Assembly (NCBI GenBank): GCA_033063855.1
Contig: CP093831.1
Span: forward strand, 25,668,001-25,732,000
Length of the DNA: 64,000 bases
DNA from: Smittia aterrima
Taxonomy: Eukaryota; Arthropoda; Insecta; Diptera; Chironomidae
Reading direction: 5' to 3'
Shown here: positions 30,742 through 40,870 of the stretch, in pieces
How positions within the stretch are numbered: the first letter of the stretch is position 1
How the letters are laid out: every line of letters begins with the position of its first letter
The notes under the pieces: generated by a model
What the model was told of the DNA's origin: nothing
What the model saw: only the letters and a program-made list of their open reading frames with translations
Database searches by the model: none
Program-made: the position numbers and the translations under genes

Positions 30742-32163
30742 TCAGCATCCACAAGCGAACGTGTCACTAAAATGTGACGAAACATTGTACACAATCTCGC
30801 TTATTTCCTTCAGTGACTCTTCATCGATTCCTCGCACATTGTGAACTCTTAACTCTTTAAACTTTCTTTTTCTTGTTACTAAAGCTTGAAATATTTCTTG
30901 ATCAATTGAGAAGATGCTGAGTCTTTTCACATTTGGCATTGACTTTAATAAAAATTTCAAGCTAGCAGCGCAAATTGTTTCTTCCAATCTAAGTTCAGTG
31001 ATCGACGAAGATATTTTATTCGAATCATCAAAATTCGCTTCGTTCTCTGACAAAGCCGGAAAATATTTCAATCCGAGAATCTTAAGTTTTGGCATTCTCA
31101 TGATTACATTGAAGTCATCAACAAATTGTGCATCGAGTCGAATTGGCGGAAGTGGTCGATCAAAGCGACCAAAGAGAACATGTCCTTCCGGGAATTTCGG
31201 ATACAATACGCGATCGACTTGGCATGTTTGCGTGTAAAGGCCATGTCTAGGGTTTTTCATTTTCATCCATCCAATTAATTCAGCATCGATCGTTAATTCT
31301 TCGAGTTGATCGCTTTGTGATTGAAGAAAGTTCCGAAAGTTCCTTCGAACAACTTCATTATGCTCAAAAGAAAATGGTTCCCTGATGTGTCTACTTGATC
31401 CTTCGCATTCCATCGTGAAAGTCTTGAGTTGGAATCGGAATTCCTTCCAAGCTTCGTTGATAAATAGCTGATGAACATTTATTGATAAAAGTTTAAGACT
31501 TTTTAACTTCTCGCAGGTTTTGAGCATTTTCACTGAAGAATTTGTGTCGTTTACATCGAAAAATCCCTTAAAGTCGTATCTCAACTCAAGTGTCTCGATA
31601 GAAACATCAGTTGACAGAAATTCACCGAAACGTTTAATAAATTTATCAGATAAATAGCGCTGATGGAGATCCAATTGCTTTAGCTTAGGAAACTTTAAAA
31701 CTTCATTTGATGGTAAATTTTTAAGTCTTTCCTTTAAATTTCTATCACCAAATCCACCGCCAAAGAGAGAAAGTGATTCAACTGTTCCTTGAATTGATGA
31801 GAAAAATTGCAGCATATCAAATTTATTCTCAAAGTAAGAGTTGACGATTTTAACTTCTTTCCAGCGGAAATTATCTGAAAAAAAGAAGTTCAATTGTTTG
31901 TTGCTAATTGTTTTGGATCTTTGAATTTCAATGCTTTGATAACTTCTCAAGCTATTCTTGAACAAATCGTAATCTTTCCGACTCAGCTCACGATCGTTTT
32001 TAAAAACAATTTTAATTTTCTTCATTAGAACTTTCGATGACGCGATGAAGTTGTAATAGCTTGGACTGACTTCTGATAATTTGATTAAATCTTTGCCGTT
32101 TAAGTGTTGAAAGATCGTCTCAGGCATGTCCAGAAAACGTGACAAATATTCCAAGGGATCCAT
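30742..32163 (-). CDS. F-box and LRR protein (473 aa), array member 5
   Basis: Starts directly at MDPLEYLSRFLDMPETIF without the Lys-rich leader of members 1 and 3. F-box about residues 1-45, LRRs to the C-terminus (PKLKQLDLHQRYL, SIETLELRYDF, DQLEELTIDAELIGWM, PKLKILGLKYFPALSENEAN, SITELRLEE). The stretch from DQLEEL to ITELRLEE is almost the same as in members 1-3, while the N-terminal half is diverged, a pattern that fits local gene conversion. The C-terminus HFSDTFACGC is unique. Intact. Confidence 0.82.
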   Translation of the reverse strand: MDPLEYLSRFLDMPETIFQHLNGKDLIKLSEVSPSYYNFIASSKVLMKKIKIVFKNDRELSRKDYDLFKNSLRSYQSIEIQRSKTISNKQLNFFFSDNFRWKEVKIVNSYFENKFDMLQFFSSIQGTVESLSLFGGGFGDRNLKERLKNLPSNEVLKFPKLKQLDLHQRYLSDKFIKRFGEFLSTDVSIETLELRYDFKGFFDVNDTNSSVKMLKTCEKLKSLKLLSINVHQLFINEAWKEFRFQLKTFTMECEGSSRHIREPFSFEHNEVVRRNFRNFLQSQSDQLEELTIDAELIGWMKMKNPRHGLYTQTCQVDRVLYPKFPEGHVLFGRFDRPLPPIRLDAQFVDDFNVIMRMPKLKILGLKYFPALSENEANFDDSNKISSSITELRLEETICAASLKFLLKSMPNVKRLSIFSIDQEIFQALVTRKRKFKELRVHNVRGIDEESLKEISEIVYNVSSHFSDTFACGC

Positions 32164-32410
32164 CTTCGTCTTTGTTTAAAATAAAATTGGTTTGAAAACT
32201 GAAATATTTTAAAATAATATTTTAAGCTTCGAACGAGCGAATGTTGTCTTTACGAAAGTTGAAAGTGAACTGAAAGAAATAATGAAAAGGTTTTCCTTTT
32301 ATACATTTTATTAAAATTTACCTGAATCCTAATTAGGAAAATCCTTCGTGAACTAATTCGAACGGAAGATTTTAATTTTTTAGATATAATTTGTAAGTTT
32401 CAATTTTACG

Positions 32411-32641
32411 TTATCGAAAAAGTCCGCCGCTCTTCAAATGTAAATATTTCACGATTTTGTGTTGCGTGATGATTGAGTTGACTCTCCTTCCGATCTCTTC
32501 AATATGTCCGTGATAGTGAATATTGATTCCAATAACTGTTGGAGAGAAAATAGTTAAAATTACTCTATCAATGTCTTTATCAAAAATGTCATTAAAACTT
32601 GCGTCTTCGTGTTCTTCTTGAACTCCTGACGATTTGTGCAT
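32411..32641 (-). CDS. Small open frame downstream of the NACHT gene (76 aa)
   Basis: It starts with an ATG 22 bases beyond the stop of the large gene and encodes MHKSSGVQEEHEDASFNDIF...SGGLFR, acidic at first then mixed. No family is recognised and no ribosomal or domain evidence supports it. It could be the 3' UTR of 32663-37406, a lost C-terminal part after a frameshift, or a separate exon. Listed with low confidence. Confidence 0.2.
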   Translation of the reverse strand: MHKSSGVQEEHEDASFNDIFDKDIDRVILTIFSPTVIGINIHYHGHIEEIGRRVNSIITQHKIVKYLHLKSGGLFR

Positions 32642-32662
32642 GATCCAGTGAGTTTGCTCTGT

Positions 32663-35600
32663 TCAATAATTTTCAAATTGCTCCTTCTCAGATGGCGTCA
32701 ATTGCTTAATGAATGGCTTAAATATCTTCATTATCTCGTTAAAGTCTCGTCTGTTCACAATTCTCTTATACAAAGACTTTATATTTTTATTCTTCAACAG
32801 AATTGTCTTTTGAGTCGGCAAATCGAAAATTTCTTGAATAAATGCACAAAGAGCTTTTATCGTCGCCACATTTCTCCAATCGACTCTGGTAGCAATTTGC
32901 AAAATACTTTCTCGAAACAATCTTTCTCTCATCAGCATGGTCCTCATTTCGTCTTCTCCAAATGTTATCAAGTACAAATCTTTGATCGCGAGGAATGTTT
33001 CAGAACATTTAGTCATCGTGGAAAAATCGAACGTGTTGTCTTTAATTCCGTTTTCTTCAGCCAAAAACTTTTTCTTTTCTTCATCTGTTTGACCTTCAGT
33101 TAGAAGTTCCCAGAAAGAAATAAAAACTTCTTTCTTTCGTTTCAATGCTTTTAACATCAGAGGAGTGACTCCATGTCTTTGTGGCTTCTTGATAATAGTT
33201 TTGAACTCCTTTTCGCCGAGAATACTTTGGAGCAAATTCCACAATTTATCATAATCTTCAAGTTTTGACAATGTCAAGCAGGCTTTCAAATAAATTGTTT
33301 CTCCTCCTTCATTTGTCCATGAATTCAAATAATGGCGAAAATATTCTGAACCGAGATCGGATTCTTCAGTTTCTTCCAATCGATCTCGCAATGCTGAGAA
33401 ATCTTTTTCTGTCCAAAATCGAAATATTTGAGAATCGATCATTGAGTAAAGTTCAATATCAGTCAACTGATCATGAAGCGATGAACCACCTTGGTTGTTC
33501 TTGAGAGCTAATGAAACAACGGTTTCTTCATTTTCCTTTCTCTCAGTAAAATATTTCCGTAACCATCCTTTGTCGATTCCATATTTGAATTGATTCTGTT
33601 CAAGCCCAGTCAAGTTTTGTTCAATAAATTCATCAAATATCTCCATTTTCTCGTTGAAGTCTAGCCTGCGCACAAGTCTCTCATAGAAAGTTTTCTTATC
33701 TACATTCCTCTTCATTATAATTGTTTTCTGAATTGGTGAATCGCAGATTTCTTGAATAAATGTCCAAAGATTTTTTAATGCAGCAACGTCTCGATCAATT
33801 GATACTGAACGAAACAAAATATTTTCTTCATTCTTTCTATCCTTCGTCAGCATGTTCCTCAGCTTGTCTTTTCCAAGTGTTTCTACGTACAAATCTTTGA
33901 TTGCAAGGAATGTCTCATGATCTCTATTAAGAATTGCAAAATCAAATGAATTGAATCCGTTTCCATCTTCTTGAATCAAAAAAAATTCCCAATCTCCTTC
34001 ACGCAAAACATTTTCGTTTTCTTCGTTTGATAAAAGTTTCAAGAAAAAAATAAACACTTCTTTCTTGCATAATTCTGCTTTCAACATTAGCGGAGTCATT
34101 CCATCTCTGTTTGGCTTCGTCAGAATAGTTTTAAAATCATTTTCGTCGTCAAGAATATTTCGTAACAAATTACAGAATTTTTCATTTTCTTCAATACTTG
34201 ACAAATGTTTGCAGGCCAAGTGACAAATTGTTTCTCCATTATTTGTCCAAGTATTTAAAAAGCTCTGTACATCTTGTAAACTGCGTTTGTTCTTGATTAT
34301 CTGAAGTAATTCCAGGAACACCAAAATATTTAATTGTTCAATTAAAATTTCTAACACTTTCGGCAATTCTTCTGGATAATTTTGTTTGTCATCAAATGGC
34401 GTTGGTAAAAGTTCATTGAAACAGTAAAGTTCGATGATTTCAGCTCTTTGAGACTTCATCACGATTGAAGCGACGGTGTTGCCGTTTTTATCTTTCTTAG
34501 TAAAAAAATCCCGAAAATCATTTTTTTCTTTGAAAACTTCATGAGCCAACTCCACCAACTTTGTATTAAAGTAGAGCGATCCATTTTCTGCTACCAACAT
34601 AAAAATATTTGAGTAGCCTTCGTTCCAAAAGTAGCTTCCGTTGTGGGCCCAAAGTTGTTTCAGTTTTTTTTCTTCTGTACAACGAGTAGTGAAAGTAACT
34701 AAATTCAATAAATTTTCTCTGACAAATCTTTCAAAATATTTCGACAAATTTGCGTTTTTGGAGAGATCATAAAACTTTTCCATTAAAACTTTTTTCTCGA
34801 GTTGTGCAATTTTCGGAATCATTTTTTCTAAAGCTCCATCAATAAATAATGGCACCGTGAATAAGTGAGAGAAAACATTTTGAACTATTTCGAAAACTGC
34901 TTTCAATTGTTTTTTGTTATTTGAAGCTTTTTTCTTCAAGTCAAAAACATTCTTGAATAAGAAATCAGCGACGAAGAATTCAGCGAACGTTAGATGGATG
35001 AATTGAAACTTTCCTAAGCCATCAGATTTCATCAAACCGTCTCTCAGAATATGCTCATCTGTCGGGGACTGAACATCAATGAAACATAATTCAATATAAT
35101 TCTCGATGTTGACTTCACCGAAAAGCTCTTTACAAGCTTCTTTTTGATAGTACGGTGAAATTTTGAGATCAGACATGTCGCGAGTCGTTGCTTCCTCTCT
35201 TGCGTCGAATCCTTTAAGATACGAATCACTCATCATCATTCTTGTGAAACTTTCGTAGATCGAGAAAATGTTCTGTTTCATGACTTGAGCGAAATGATTG
35301 CCGGAGAAAACTTTTGAAATCATTCTTAAGATCAAAGGATTTTTTACGGGGCCATAGCTCAGAGTTAACTTTTTAAAGAAATCGTACGCTTGATTATGTT
35401 TCATTATTAAATCTTCTCCTTCGATTTCATTTTGTTCGAAGCTTTTCTCAATAATCTCAACACAATTTTCCTCTGTTAATGGCATCAAATTGTAAGCTTC
35501 AACGTTGAACTCTTCACAAAGTTCATTTGTTAGGTGAGGTCGCGTTGATGTGATCAAAATGTTTCTTGAATGTTTTTTGGTTGATTTGATCAACATTTTA

Positions 35601-37406
35601 ACAAATTTCTTGAAACTTGGACTGATCTCATCGAAGCCATCCAAGAGCAAGACAACTCGATTACAACGAAATAAACGTTTGAAGATTCTCTTCTCGAATT
35701 CGTTGAGTTTGAAAATTGAAAGTTTTGCGAAGAAGTTTGCGATTTCTTCAGCTGATTTGAAATTGGCTTTAAAATCTTCATCTTTCTGGTAGATATCCGA
35801 ATATTTCTTCAAATCAACAAAAATGACCCAAAATCCTTCTAATTTCTTCTTAAAAGCCTTAGCCAAGATCTTGAGCTCGGTTGTCTTCCCCATTCCAGGA
35901 TCATCACTCAACAAGACTAGCTTTGACTTCACTGCGATGTTTACAAGATGTCTTGGTTCGATTACCTCATATTTGTAGTTTTGAAATTTTCTTTCAACAT
36001 GAAACTCAATCTCTGGGAATTCTAAAGTCTTGCCAATCTTGAGATTATTGTCTAAAAGTTTTTTCAACGGAAGAAACTCGAGAGCATCGCAAACGCGATT
36101 GACGATTTTTTTCAAAATAAAATTTTTGCTTTGAAAGCTGATCATCATCTTCATTAGATTTTCCTTTGATTGATCCATCAAGTCATTCCATGCATGAGAA
36201 AACTTTTGAGCAGATGCACCTTCGATTAAGTATTTATCGTAATTGTGAATGAAAATTATTCTTTCGTTGATTTTATCTTTTCTCATTTTTTCAACGTTGT
36301 CCCTGATTTCCTTTTCTGTTTTGTTATCACAATCGATGACGACTCTTGGCTTCATGCAAGACGAATGAGCATTCAGCATAAGTTTATACGTTTCTCTATC
36401 ACTCAAGTGATAAAGATTAAGGAAAAGAAAGTAGGGTTTGCTCATTATTTCTTGGAAGATCCAATTCATTGTCATTTGGGGACAATTCGATGAAACTTCG
36501 AGAACTTTGATTGCATCCAAATCAAGCTTGTATATTTCTGGTTCAAACAACATCTCTGACTCGATCAAATGTTGAGGTTCCTTTAACTTTAATTTCCAAA
36601 ATCCTGACATCGACTCATTTTCCTTTTTAAGATCTGGAAACGTTCTCTTTTCGAAATAATCAAAAAGCATTGGAAATTTTTCTTTTAGCGATTGGATCTT
36701 TTCATCGTCTCCTTGATACAAAGCGAGCAGATGAGGAACTCTCACAATAAGTTCATCATGCCTGACCCGTTTAGCTTCCTCACCACCACCAAACACTAAT
36801 GCAATTATTTTTTCGGTTAAATGATTTTCAACACAATCCTGGAGAACACTTTCAAATTCTTCCTCACCTTCCGAATCATATTCGTGATAAGGTTTGTAAT
36901 CATTGTTGTAAATGTGTAAGATTGCGGCATGACAGAGCTCGTGAGCTAAGGTTCCTAAAACATCCGATCGAGTTACCTCATCCTCTGTGAAAAATCTATC
37001 GAGTTCACTTTCTATGGTCAACGCATAGGCTCCAATCAAAACTTTTTCTTTGGCTTTGTAGCTTTTTCCAGTAACTTCTTCATTTGCTGTTGGATCTGCG
37101 CGGTGAATCGCGTCACGTTTAAATTCGAAAATTATGTTTAAGTTCTTGATATTTGCGACGACTTTAAAGATTTCTTGAATCTCTGGAATTTCATCCAATT
37201 GTTCGTATGCTCCGGCTATTAAATTGAGATATTTTTGTCGATATCTTGTTGCGGCTGAGCTTTCACCATAAAAAATTCTCGATTGAGAGATTAATGTTAA
37301 CAAATGTTCCTTGTTCGGATTGCTGATGCCATTTCTTACAGTTGTGTCCAATATCTTATAATATTCCTTAGCTCGAACAATAAACGCTTCATAACTTTTG
37401 ATTCCG
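32663..37406 (-). CDS. HExxH zincin-like / NACHT NTPase / ankyrin-like repeat protein (about 1,580 aa in one exon)
   Basis: One very long exon. Counting from the Leu codon at 37349-37351 (residue 1), HELCH at 137-141 with a following acidic EGEEEFE resembles a zinc-metallopeptidase core. A helical linker follows, then a NACHT-type NTPase with Walker A DDPGMGKTT (483-491) and Walker B VVLLLDGFDE (566-574), sensor-like TSTRPHL, and winged-helix-like downstream sequence. From about residue 1034 a unit of roughly 310 residues occurs twice (NGETICHLAC...DGMTPLMLKA and GGETIYLKAC...HGVTPLMLKA), resembling divergent ankyrin repeats. There is no ATG before about residue 228, so the frame must be spliced to an upstream exon; a CCGTCAG acceptor ending at 37407 and the frame at 37843-38433 are candidates. 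It resembles NLR-type cytosolic sensors in organisation. Enzymatic activity and role are inference. Confidence 0.75.
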
Positions 37407-37879
37407 CTGACGGATTTTGATCAAACTTTGCTTACTTTTTACTTATCTAATACTAAATTCAACGCAATAAAAATAATTAAGTTAAATAATTAAATAATTA
37501 AGGTAGGTTAATTAAAGCAATAAATATGGCGAACGCGTTTAGATTTATTTGAAAAAAATGATATATTTCAAGAGAATAAACATAGGAGAAAGTAAATTTA
37601 TCAAAACAATTAGAGTGAATATCAAAATACGCTGATATTCATTGACGAAAGTAAAATATTATAAAATTTTGAACAATAAAATTTTCCGTTAAAATAATTA
37701 AATAATTTTTAAAAATAATCTACGTTAATTAACTAAAATATTTTTATTGCGTTGAATTTAGTATTAGATAAGTAAAAAGTAAGCAAAGTTTGATCAAAAT
37801 CCGTCAGCGGAATCAAAAGTTATGAAGCGTTTATTGTTCGAGCTAAGGAATATTATAAGATATTGGACACAACTGTAAG
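37335..37879. repeat. Perfect inverted repeat (arms about 140 bp) splitting the NACHT gene 5' end
   Basis: Bases 37335 to about 37478 are the exact reverse complement of about 37736 to 37879, with roughly 255 bp of AT-rich sequence between the arms. The left arm carries the coding start of the large exon (GIKSYEAFIVRAKEYYKIL). The right arm is an antisense copy joined straight into the end of the upstream exon frame after KNELLEIH. No difference between the arms was found by eye, so the event is recent, or the structure is an assembly artefact. Confidence 0.85.
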
Positions 37880-38433
37880 TGGATCTCAAGAAGTTCATTT
37901 TTTAAAGCGTTATTTAATTGATTAGCTATATCTATTATATTACTTTTCTTGGGTATCAATAGAATAATTTTGCTCGCCAATGCTGCTTTCTTTTTATTTT
38001 TGGTCTCTTCTTCATTGTCAGCAAAAAGGTAACGATTTCGATCAAGAAAAGTGTCGACGAGTGAAGTCAGTTCAATTGGATTCTGTATGAACTTCTTGTT
38101 AATCTCCAGAAGTTCGAGTCTAAAAACCTTTTTTAAACTATTCACAATTTCTGTGAAATTCTCAGATGAATTAAACCACCAACCCTTCGATATCAAAACC
38201 TCATAAACATAGAGTTGTTTTAATCTTAGTGCTACTGCCGCTGCTGATTCATTATTTTCATTGTCGAACGGCGGAATTTCTTTGTTATCATCGACGAAGT
38301 CGCCGACTGCCTTTTCGTCTCCATCTTCAATTTTCTTGAATAAAAAAGCGCGATCTTGATCGCTAACACCATCTCCGATTCGAATGCGCGTAGATAAATC
38401 GCTAGTTTCTTTAAAAGTCTCTTCTGTTGTCAT
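37843..38433 (-). CDS. N-terminal exon of the NACHT-type gene, truncated by inverted repeat (196 aa frame)
   Basis: Starts at ATG (complement of 38431-38433): MTTEETFKETSDLSTRIRIG, an acidic helical region including NNESAAAVALRLKQLYVYEVL (resembling an ankyrin-like helix pair) and SLKKVFRLELLEINKKFI. The last 12 codons (from about LQLC) are antisense sequence from the inverted repeat, so the natural end of this exon is lost. A decayed paralogue at 39768-40140 has NESAAVVA just upstream of sequence matching the metallopeptidase part, which indicates that this frame and the large exon belong to one ancestral gene. No donor of good quality was found to join it to 37406 today. Confidence 0.55.
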   Translation of the reverse strand: MTTEETFKETSDLSTRIRIGDGVSDQDRAFLFKKIEDGDEKAVGDFVDDNKEIPPFDNENNESAAAVALRLKQLYVYEVLISKGWWFNSSENFTEIVNSLKKVFRLELLEINKKFIQNPIELTSLVDTFLDRNRYLFADNEEETKNKKKAALASKIILLIPKKSNIIDIANQLNNALKNELLEIHLQLCPISYNIP

Positions 38434-38610
38434 TTCTAGGCACTTCACAACGATCACTACGAAGATCAAACTTTAATTTCAATTCATTTTTAGTAAATTA
38501 CTAAAAGCACATTGTGCTTCGCTTAATGAAGTTGCTTGTCTGATAGTGAAAATGAAATTGAACTAAAAAATATTTTTTTAGTATTTTAGTACACAAATAC
38601 CACGATATTG

Positions 38611-38876
38611 AATAATAACAAGAATTGTCTTGATCTGAAACTCCGTCATTCACTAATCCAAAACTAAAATGTTAGACCCCCATTTATTAGGACGAGCTAC
38701 TTGACAGAGCTGAGCCCATCGAGTCCACCTCTGAACAGCTCCTGGAAGAACTCCGTTCTATTAAACTTTTCAGCCGTGTCATGTTCATAACAAAAGATGT
38801 TTAGCGAGATGAGACTATTCAATAAATCACGCAGATTCGTCTCGACGGGCGGCAGAGCCGCGACGAGTTAAACTTG
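38611..38876 (+). mobile_element. Helitron-like non-autonomous fragment, copy A
   Basis: It shares with 54371-54545 a 5' module (AATAATAACAAGAATTGTCT...) and a 3' module with a GC hairpin (GCGGC-AGA-GCCGC, 38849-38861), then 11 bases and CTTG followed by T. Copy B ends hairpin, 9 bases, CTAG then T, the typical Helitron 3' end. The middle parts differ. There is no coding sequence. Confidence 0.4.
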
Positions 38877-38980
38877 TGTATATGTAAATAGTACTAATTT
38901 AAAGCTTTAGTCAGCATTTAGTTTCTGAAGTGATTAGCCGTGGCGTTGAGTGTTTCCGTGATTTATTAAACAAATTCAAA

Positions 38981-39502
38981 ATGGAACAATCTACGGGAAA
39001 ACTTATACTAACTGAAGAACATGAAAAGAAAATTAAGTTCTTCTGTCAGGAAATGGAAGAGATAAAACAAATTTCTCCAGAAACTGAGAAGGCATTGAAG
39101 GCATTTGCTGATGAAATTCCTAAGGGCAAAGAGAAACAAGACTTCTTGAAGCTTTTGGAAGAGTCTACGAATGTCGAGAAATTAGATTCTGATGAAGAAG
39201 GATGGTACAAGAATGATGATGGCGACGACGCTTCAACTAGCCAACCGATAAATAACAACCTCGGTTTGGAAAACAAAAGTGATGCACGAAATTTCATCGC
39301 TAAGGATCTCCTAACTGCTTTCCGAATGATGTTGACTGCTGGAACTGTCGCTGGCACTTTAGGTGGCCTTGGCTATCATGCTATAAATACATTCGATGTG
39401 CTTAAGATGAAGGCAAATCCAATACTCGGATCGTTTGAAATCGAAGGTAGAAAGAATGCAGCAACTCAAGCAAATGGAACGTCAGCTCCTCCACAAAATT
39501 AA
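38981..39502 (+). CDS. Small acidic protein of unknown function (173 aa)
   Basis: Single exon from ATG at 38981. The N-terminal two thirds are charged and helical (EEHEKKIKFFCQEMEEIKQI, KALKAFADEIPKGKEKQDFL). An acidic stretch DSDEEGWYKNDDGDDAS is followed by a Ala/Gly-rich hydrophobic segment LTAGTVAGTLGGLGYHAI (about residues 115-140) that could be membrane-associated, and a polar tail. No family recognised. It lies opposite to, and between, the NACHT exon and its decayed paralogue. AATAAA-type signals follow at about 39555-39590. Moderately likely to be real because of its length, clean start context (aaaATGG) and 3' signals. Confidence 0.5.
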   Translation: MEQSTGKLILTEEHEKKIKFFCQEMEEIKQISPETEKALKAFADEIPKGKEKQDFLKLLEESTNVEKLDSDEEGWYKNDDGDDASTSQPINNNLGLENKSDARNFIAKDLLTAFRMMLTAGTVAGTLGGLGYHAINTFDVLKMKANPILGSFEIEGRKNAATQANGTSAPPQN

Positions 39503-39767
39503 CTGGAACAAACACTCATCAATTCGCCAATGGAAGAAAATCATTAATTTGTTTTTAATAAACTATTTAAAAGATAAATAAATAAAAGCAGTCATGGAAA
39601 AGATGACTCAAGAAGAAAAGAAACGTGCTTTATGAGCGTTACAAATGACGCGATTACGCGATGCTTTGTAATATTTCATCGATTCAATTTGCCTAGATTA
39701 TTTTATTGTCTCATTATAATTTTCAGTTAGCTCCTCGTCGTTGATTTCTTTTATTCTAACGCAACCT

Positions 39768-40140
39768 AGATGAGTTCATGAGCCAAAACTCCTAAAACTT
39801 CTAATCGATTTGCTTCGTTTAAAGCTTTGGTGCCTATTAAAAATTCTTATGTCCCAGCGTAGCTCTTACTCTTTAAACGTCATCATTTCCTATTGGATCA
39901 CGCTAATACGAGTCGTGATCAAACTCGAAATTGACTTTTAAGTTCTTGAAATTTGCGATGTATCTGAATGCTCGATTCTCTCGGAAGTCGGTCAAATCTT
40001 CATTAGCTCCCGCATTTAAATTCTAATATTTTCGTCGATTGCTTATGACTCAGTAAATGCTCTTGCGCATAAATAAAAAAGCGAAGAGCTTAGCAACCAC
40101 TGCAGCTGATTCACTATTTTAAATGTCTAACAGAAACTTT
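39768..40140 (-). pseudogene. Decayed paralogue of the HExxH-NACHT gene
   Basis: Reading leftwards from 40140: NESAAVVAKL (compare NESAAAVALRL in 37843-38433), then NRRKY-NLNAGANEDL, RYIANFKNLKVNFEFDHDS and RDPIGNDDV, matching the metallopeptidase-side sequence RYRQKYLNLIAGAYEQL...VANIKNLNIIFEFKRDAI. Near 39775 FWLMNSS, shifted by one frame, reads as the HEL motif region. Several stop codons and shifts interrupt it and everything downstream (NACHT, repeats) is absent. It shows that the gene was once duplicated here. Confidence 0.7.
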
Positions 40141-40573
40141 TTGGTTTTTTTCTATGAAAACATAAATTCTACGCGTTGAGAAGAAAAAATATTATCATCG
40201 ACGTCTATATGTGTGCGAATTCAATGTCCGATAGCACAAATTTCTATGTCGAAGAAAACACGTGCGAGATGTCGAATGTTCGTGATTCTTCATCACATGA
40301 GTCATGAGGAAGTTCTCTGGAAACTTATTCCTTCATTCAATTTTTTCGCTTGTTGCTCCAAGTGGCATTTTTTGGTTCAAGAGTTTTAGACGGATGTGGG
40401 TTTGTCTAATAAAGAAATTGTTTGAAATATTTTTTTAAATCTTCAATTGTTGAAAGCGAACTGAGTGAAATGTTCAAAGTATTTTCCAGAAAAAAGTTAG
40501 GAAGAAAATAATCTTTTAGAATTAGTTTAACACATAAAGCGCCTGCGGTCAAGATCACACAATCAAAAATCTA
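40141..40573. other. Intergenic before tRNA-Asp copy 3
   Basis: No gene seen. The last 30 bases are the conserved tRNA-Asp 5' flank (gcggtcaagatcacacaatc). Confidence 0.5.
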
Positions 40574-40645
40574 TCTTCGTTAGTATAGTGGTGAGTATCT
40601 CCGCCTGTCACGTGGAAGACCCGGGTTCGATTCCCGGACGGAGAG
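40574..40645 (+). tRNA. tRNA-Asp (GTC), copy 3
   Basis: Identical 72-nt cloverleaf to copies 1 and 2 with the same 5' and 3' flanks. Unlike them it is not next to an F-box gene, but it is followed by the same B-box repeat. Confidence 0.95.
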
Positions 40646-40779
40646 ATTTATTTTTGCCTTTTTTTTCTATTTCTAATGGAAAATCATTTGCGATTTAATT
40701 TAAGAAACTTTCTTAAAGAAATTTTATTTATGAATCTGATTTCTTTTATGAGAAAAATATTCATATTGGGACTTAAGCG

Positions 40780-40870
40780 AGAATGTTAAAAGGAAAAAAT
40801 ATTTAGAGATAAAGCAAATATAAAATTGAAAATTTGCAAAGTGTGTGGGTTCGAATCCCAAGAAAATTCA
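40780..40870 (+). repeat. B-box-containing repeat, copy 4
   Basis: AGCGAGAATGTTAAAAGGAA...AAAGCAAATA...GTGGGTTCGAATCCC (B box 40848-40858), at the same distance from tRNA-Asp as in the F-box array. No cloverleaf. Confidence 0.5.

Noticed and set aside
32663..37406. Horizontal transfer from bacteria as the source of the NACHT-HExxH gene
   Set aside because: The exon is intronless, but AT content and codon use look like those of neighbouring genes, a decayed eukaryotic-context copy is adjacent, and an upstream exon is needed. It cannot be decided without a phylogeny.
40848..40858. B-box sequences considered as extra tRNA genes
   Set aside because: No matching A box, acceptor stem or anticodon arm can be folded around them.
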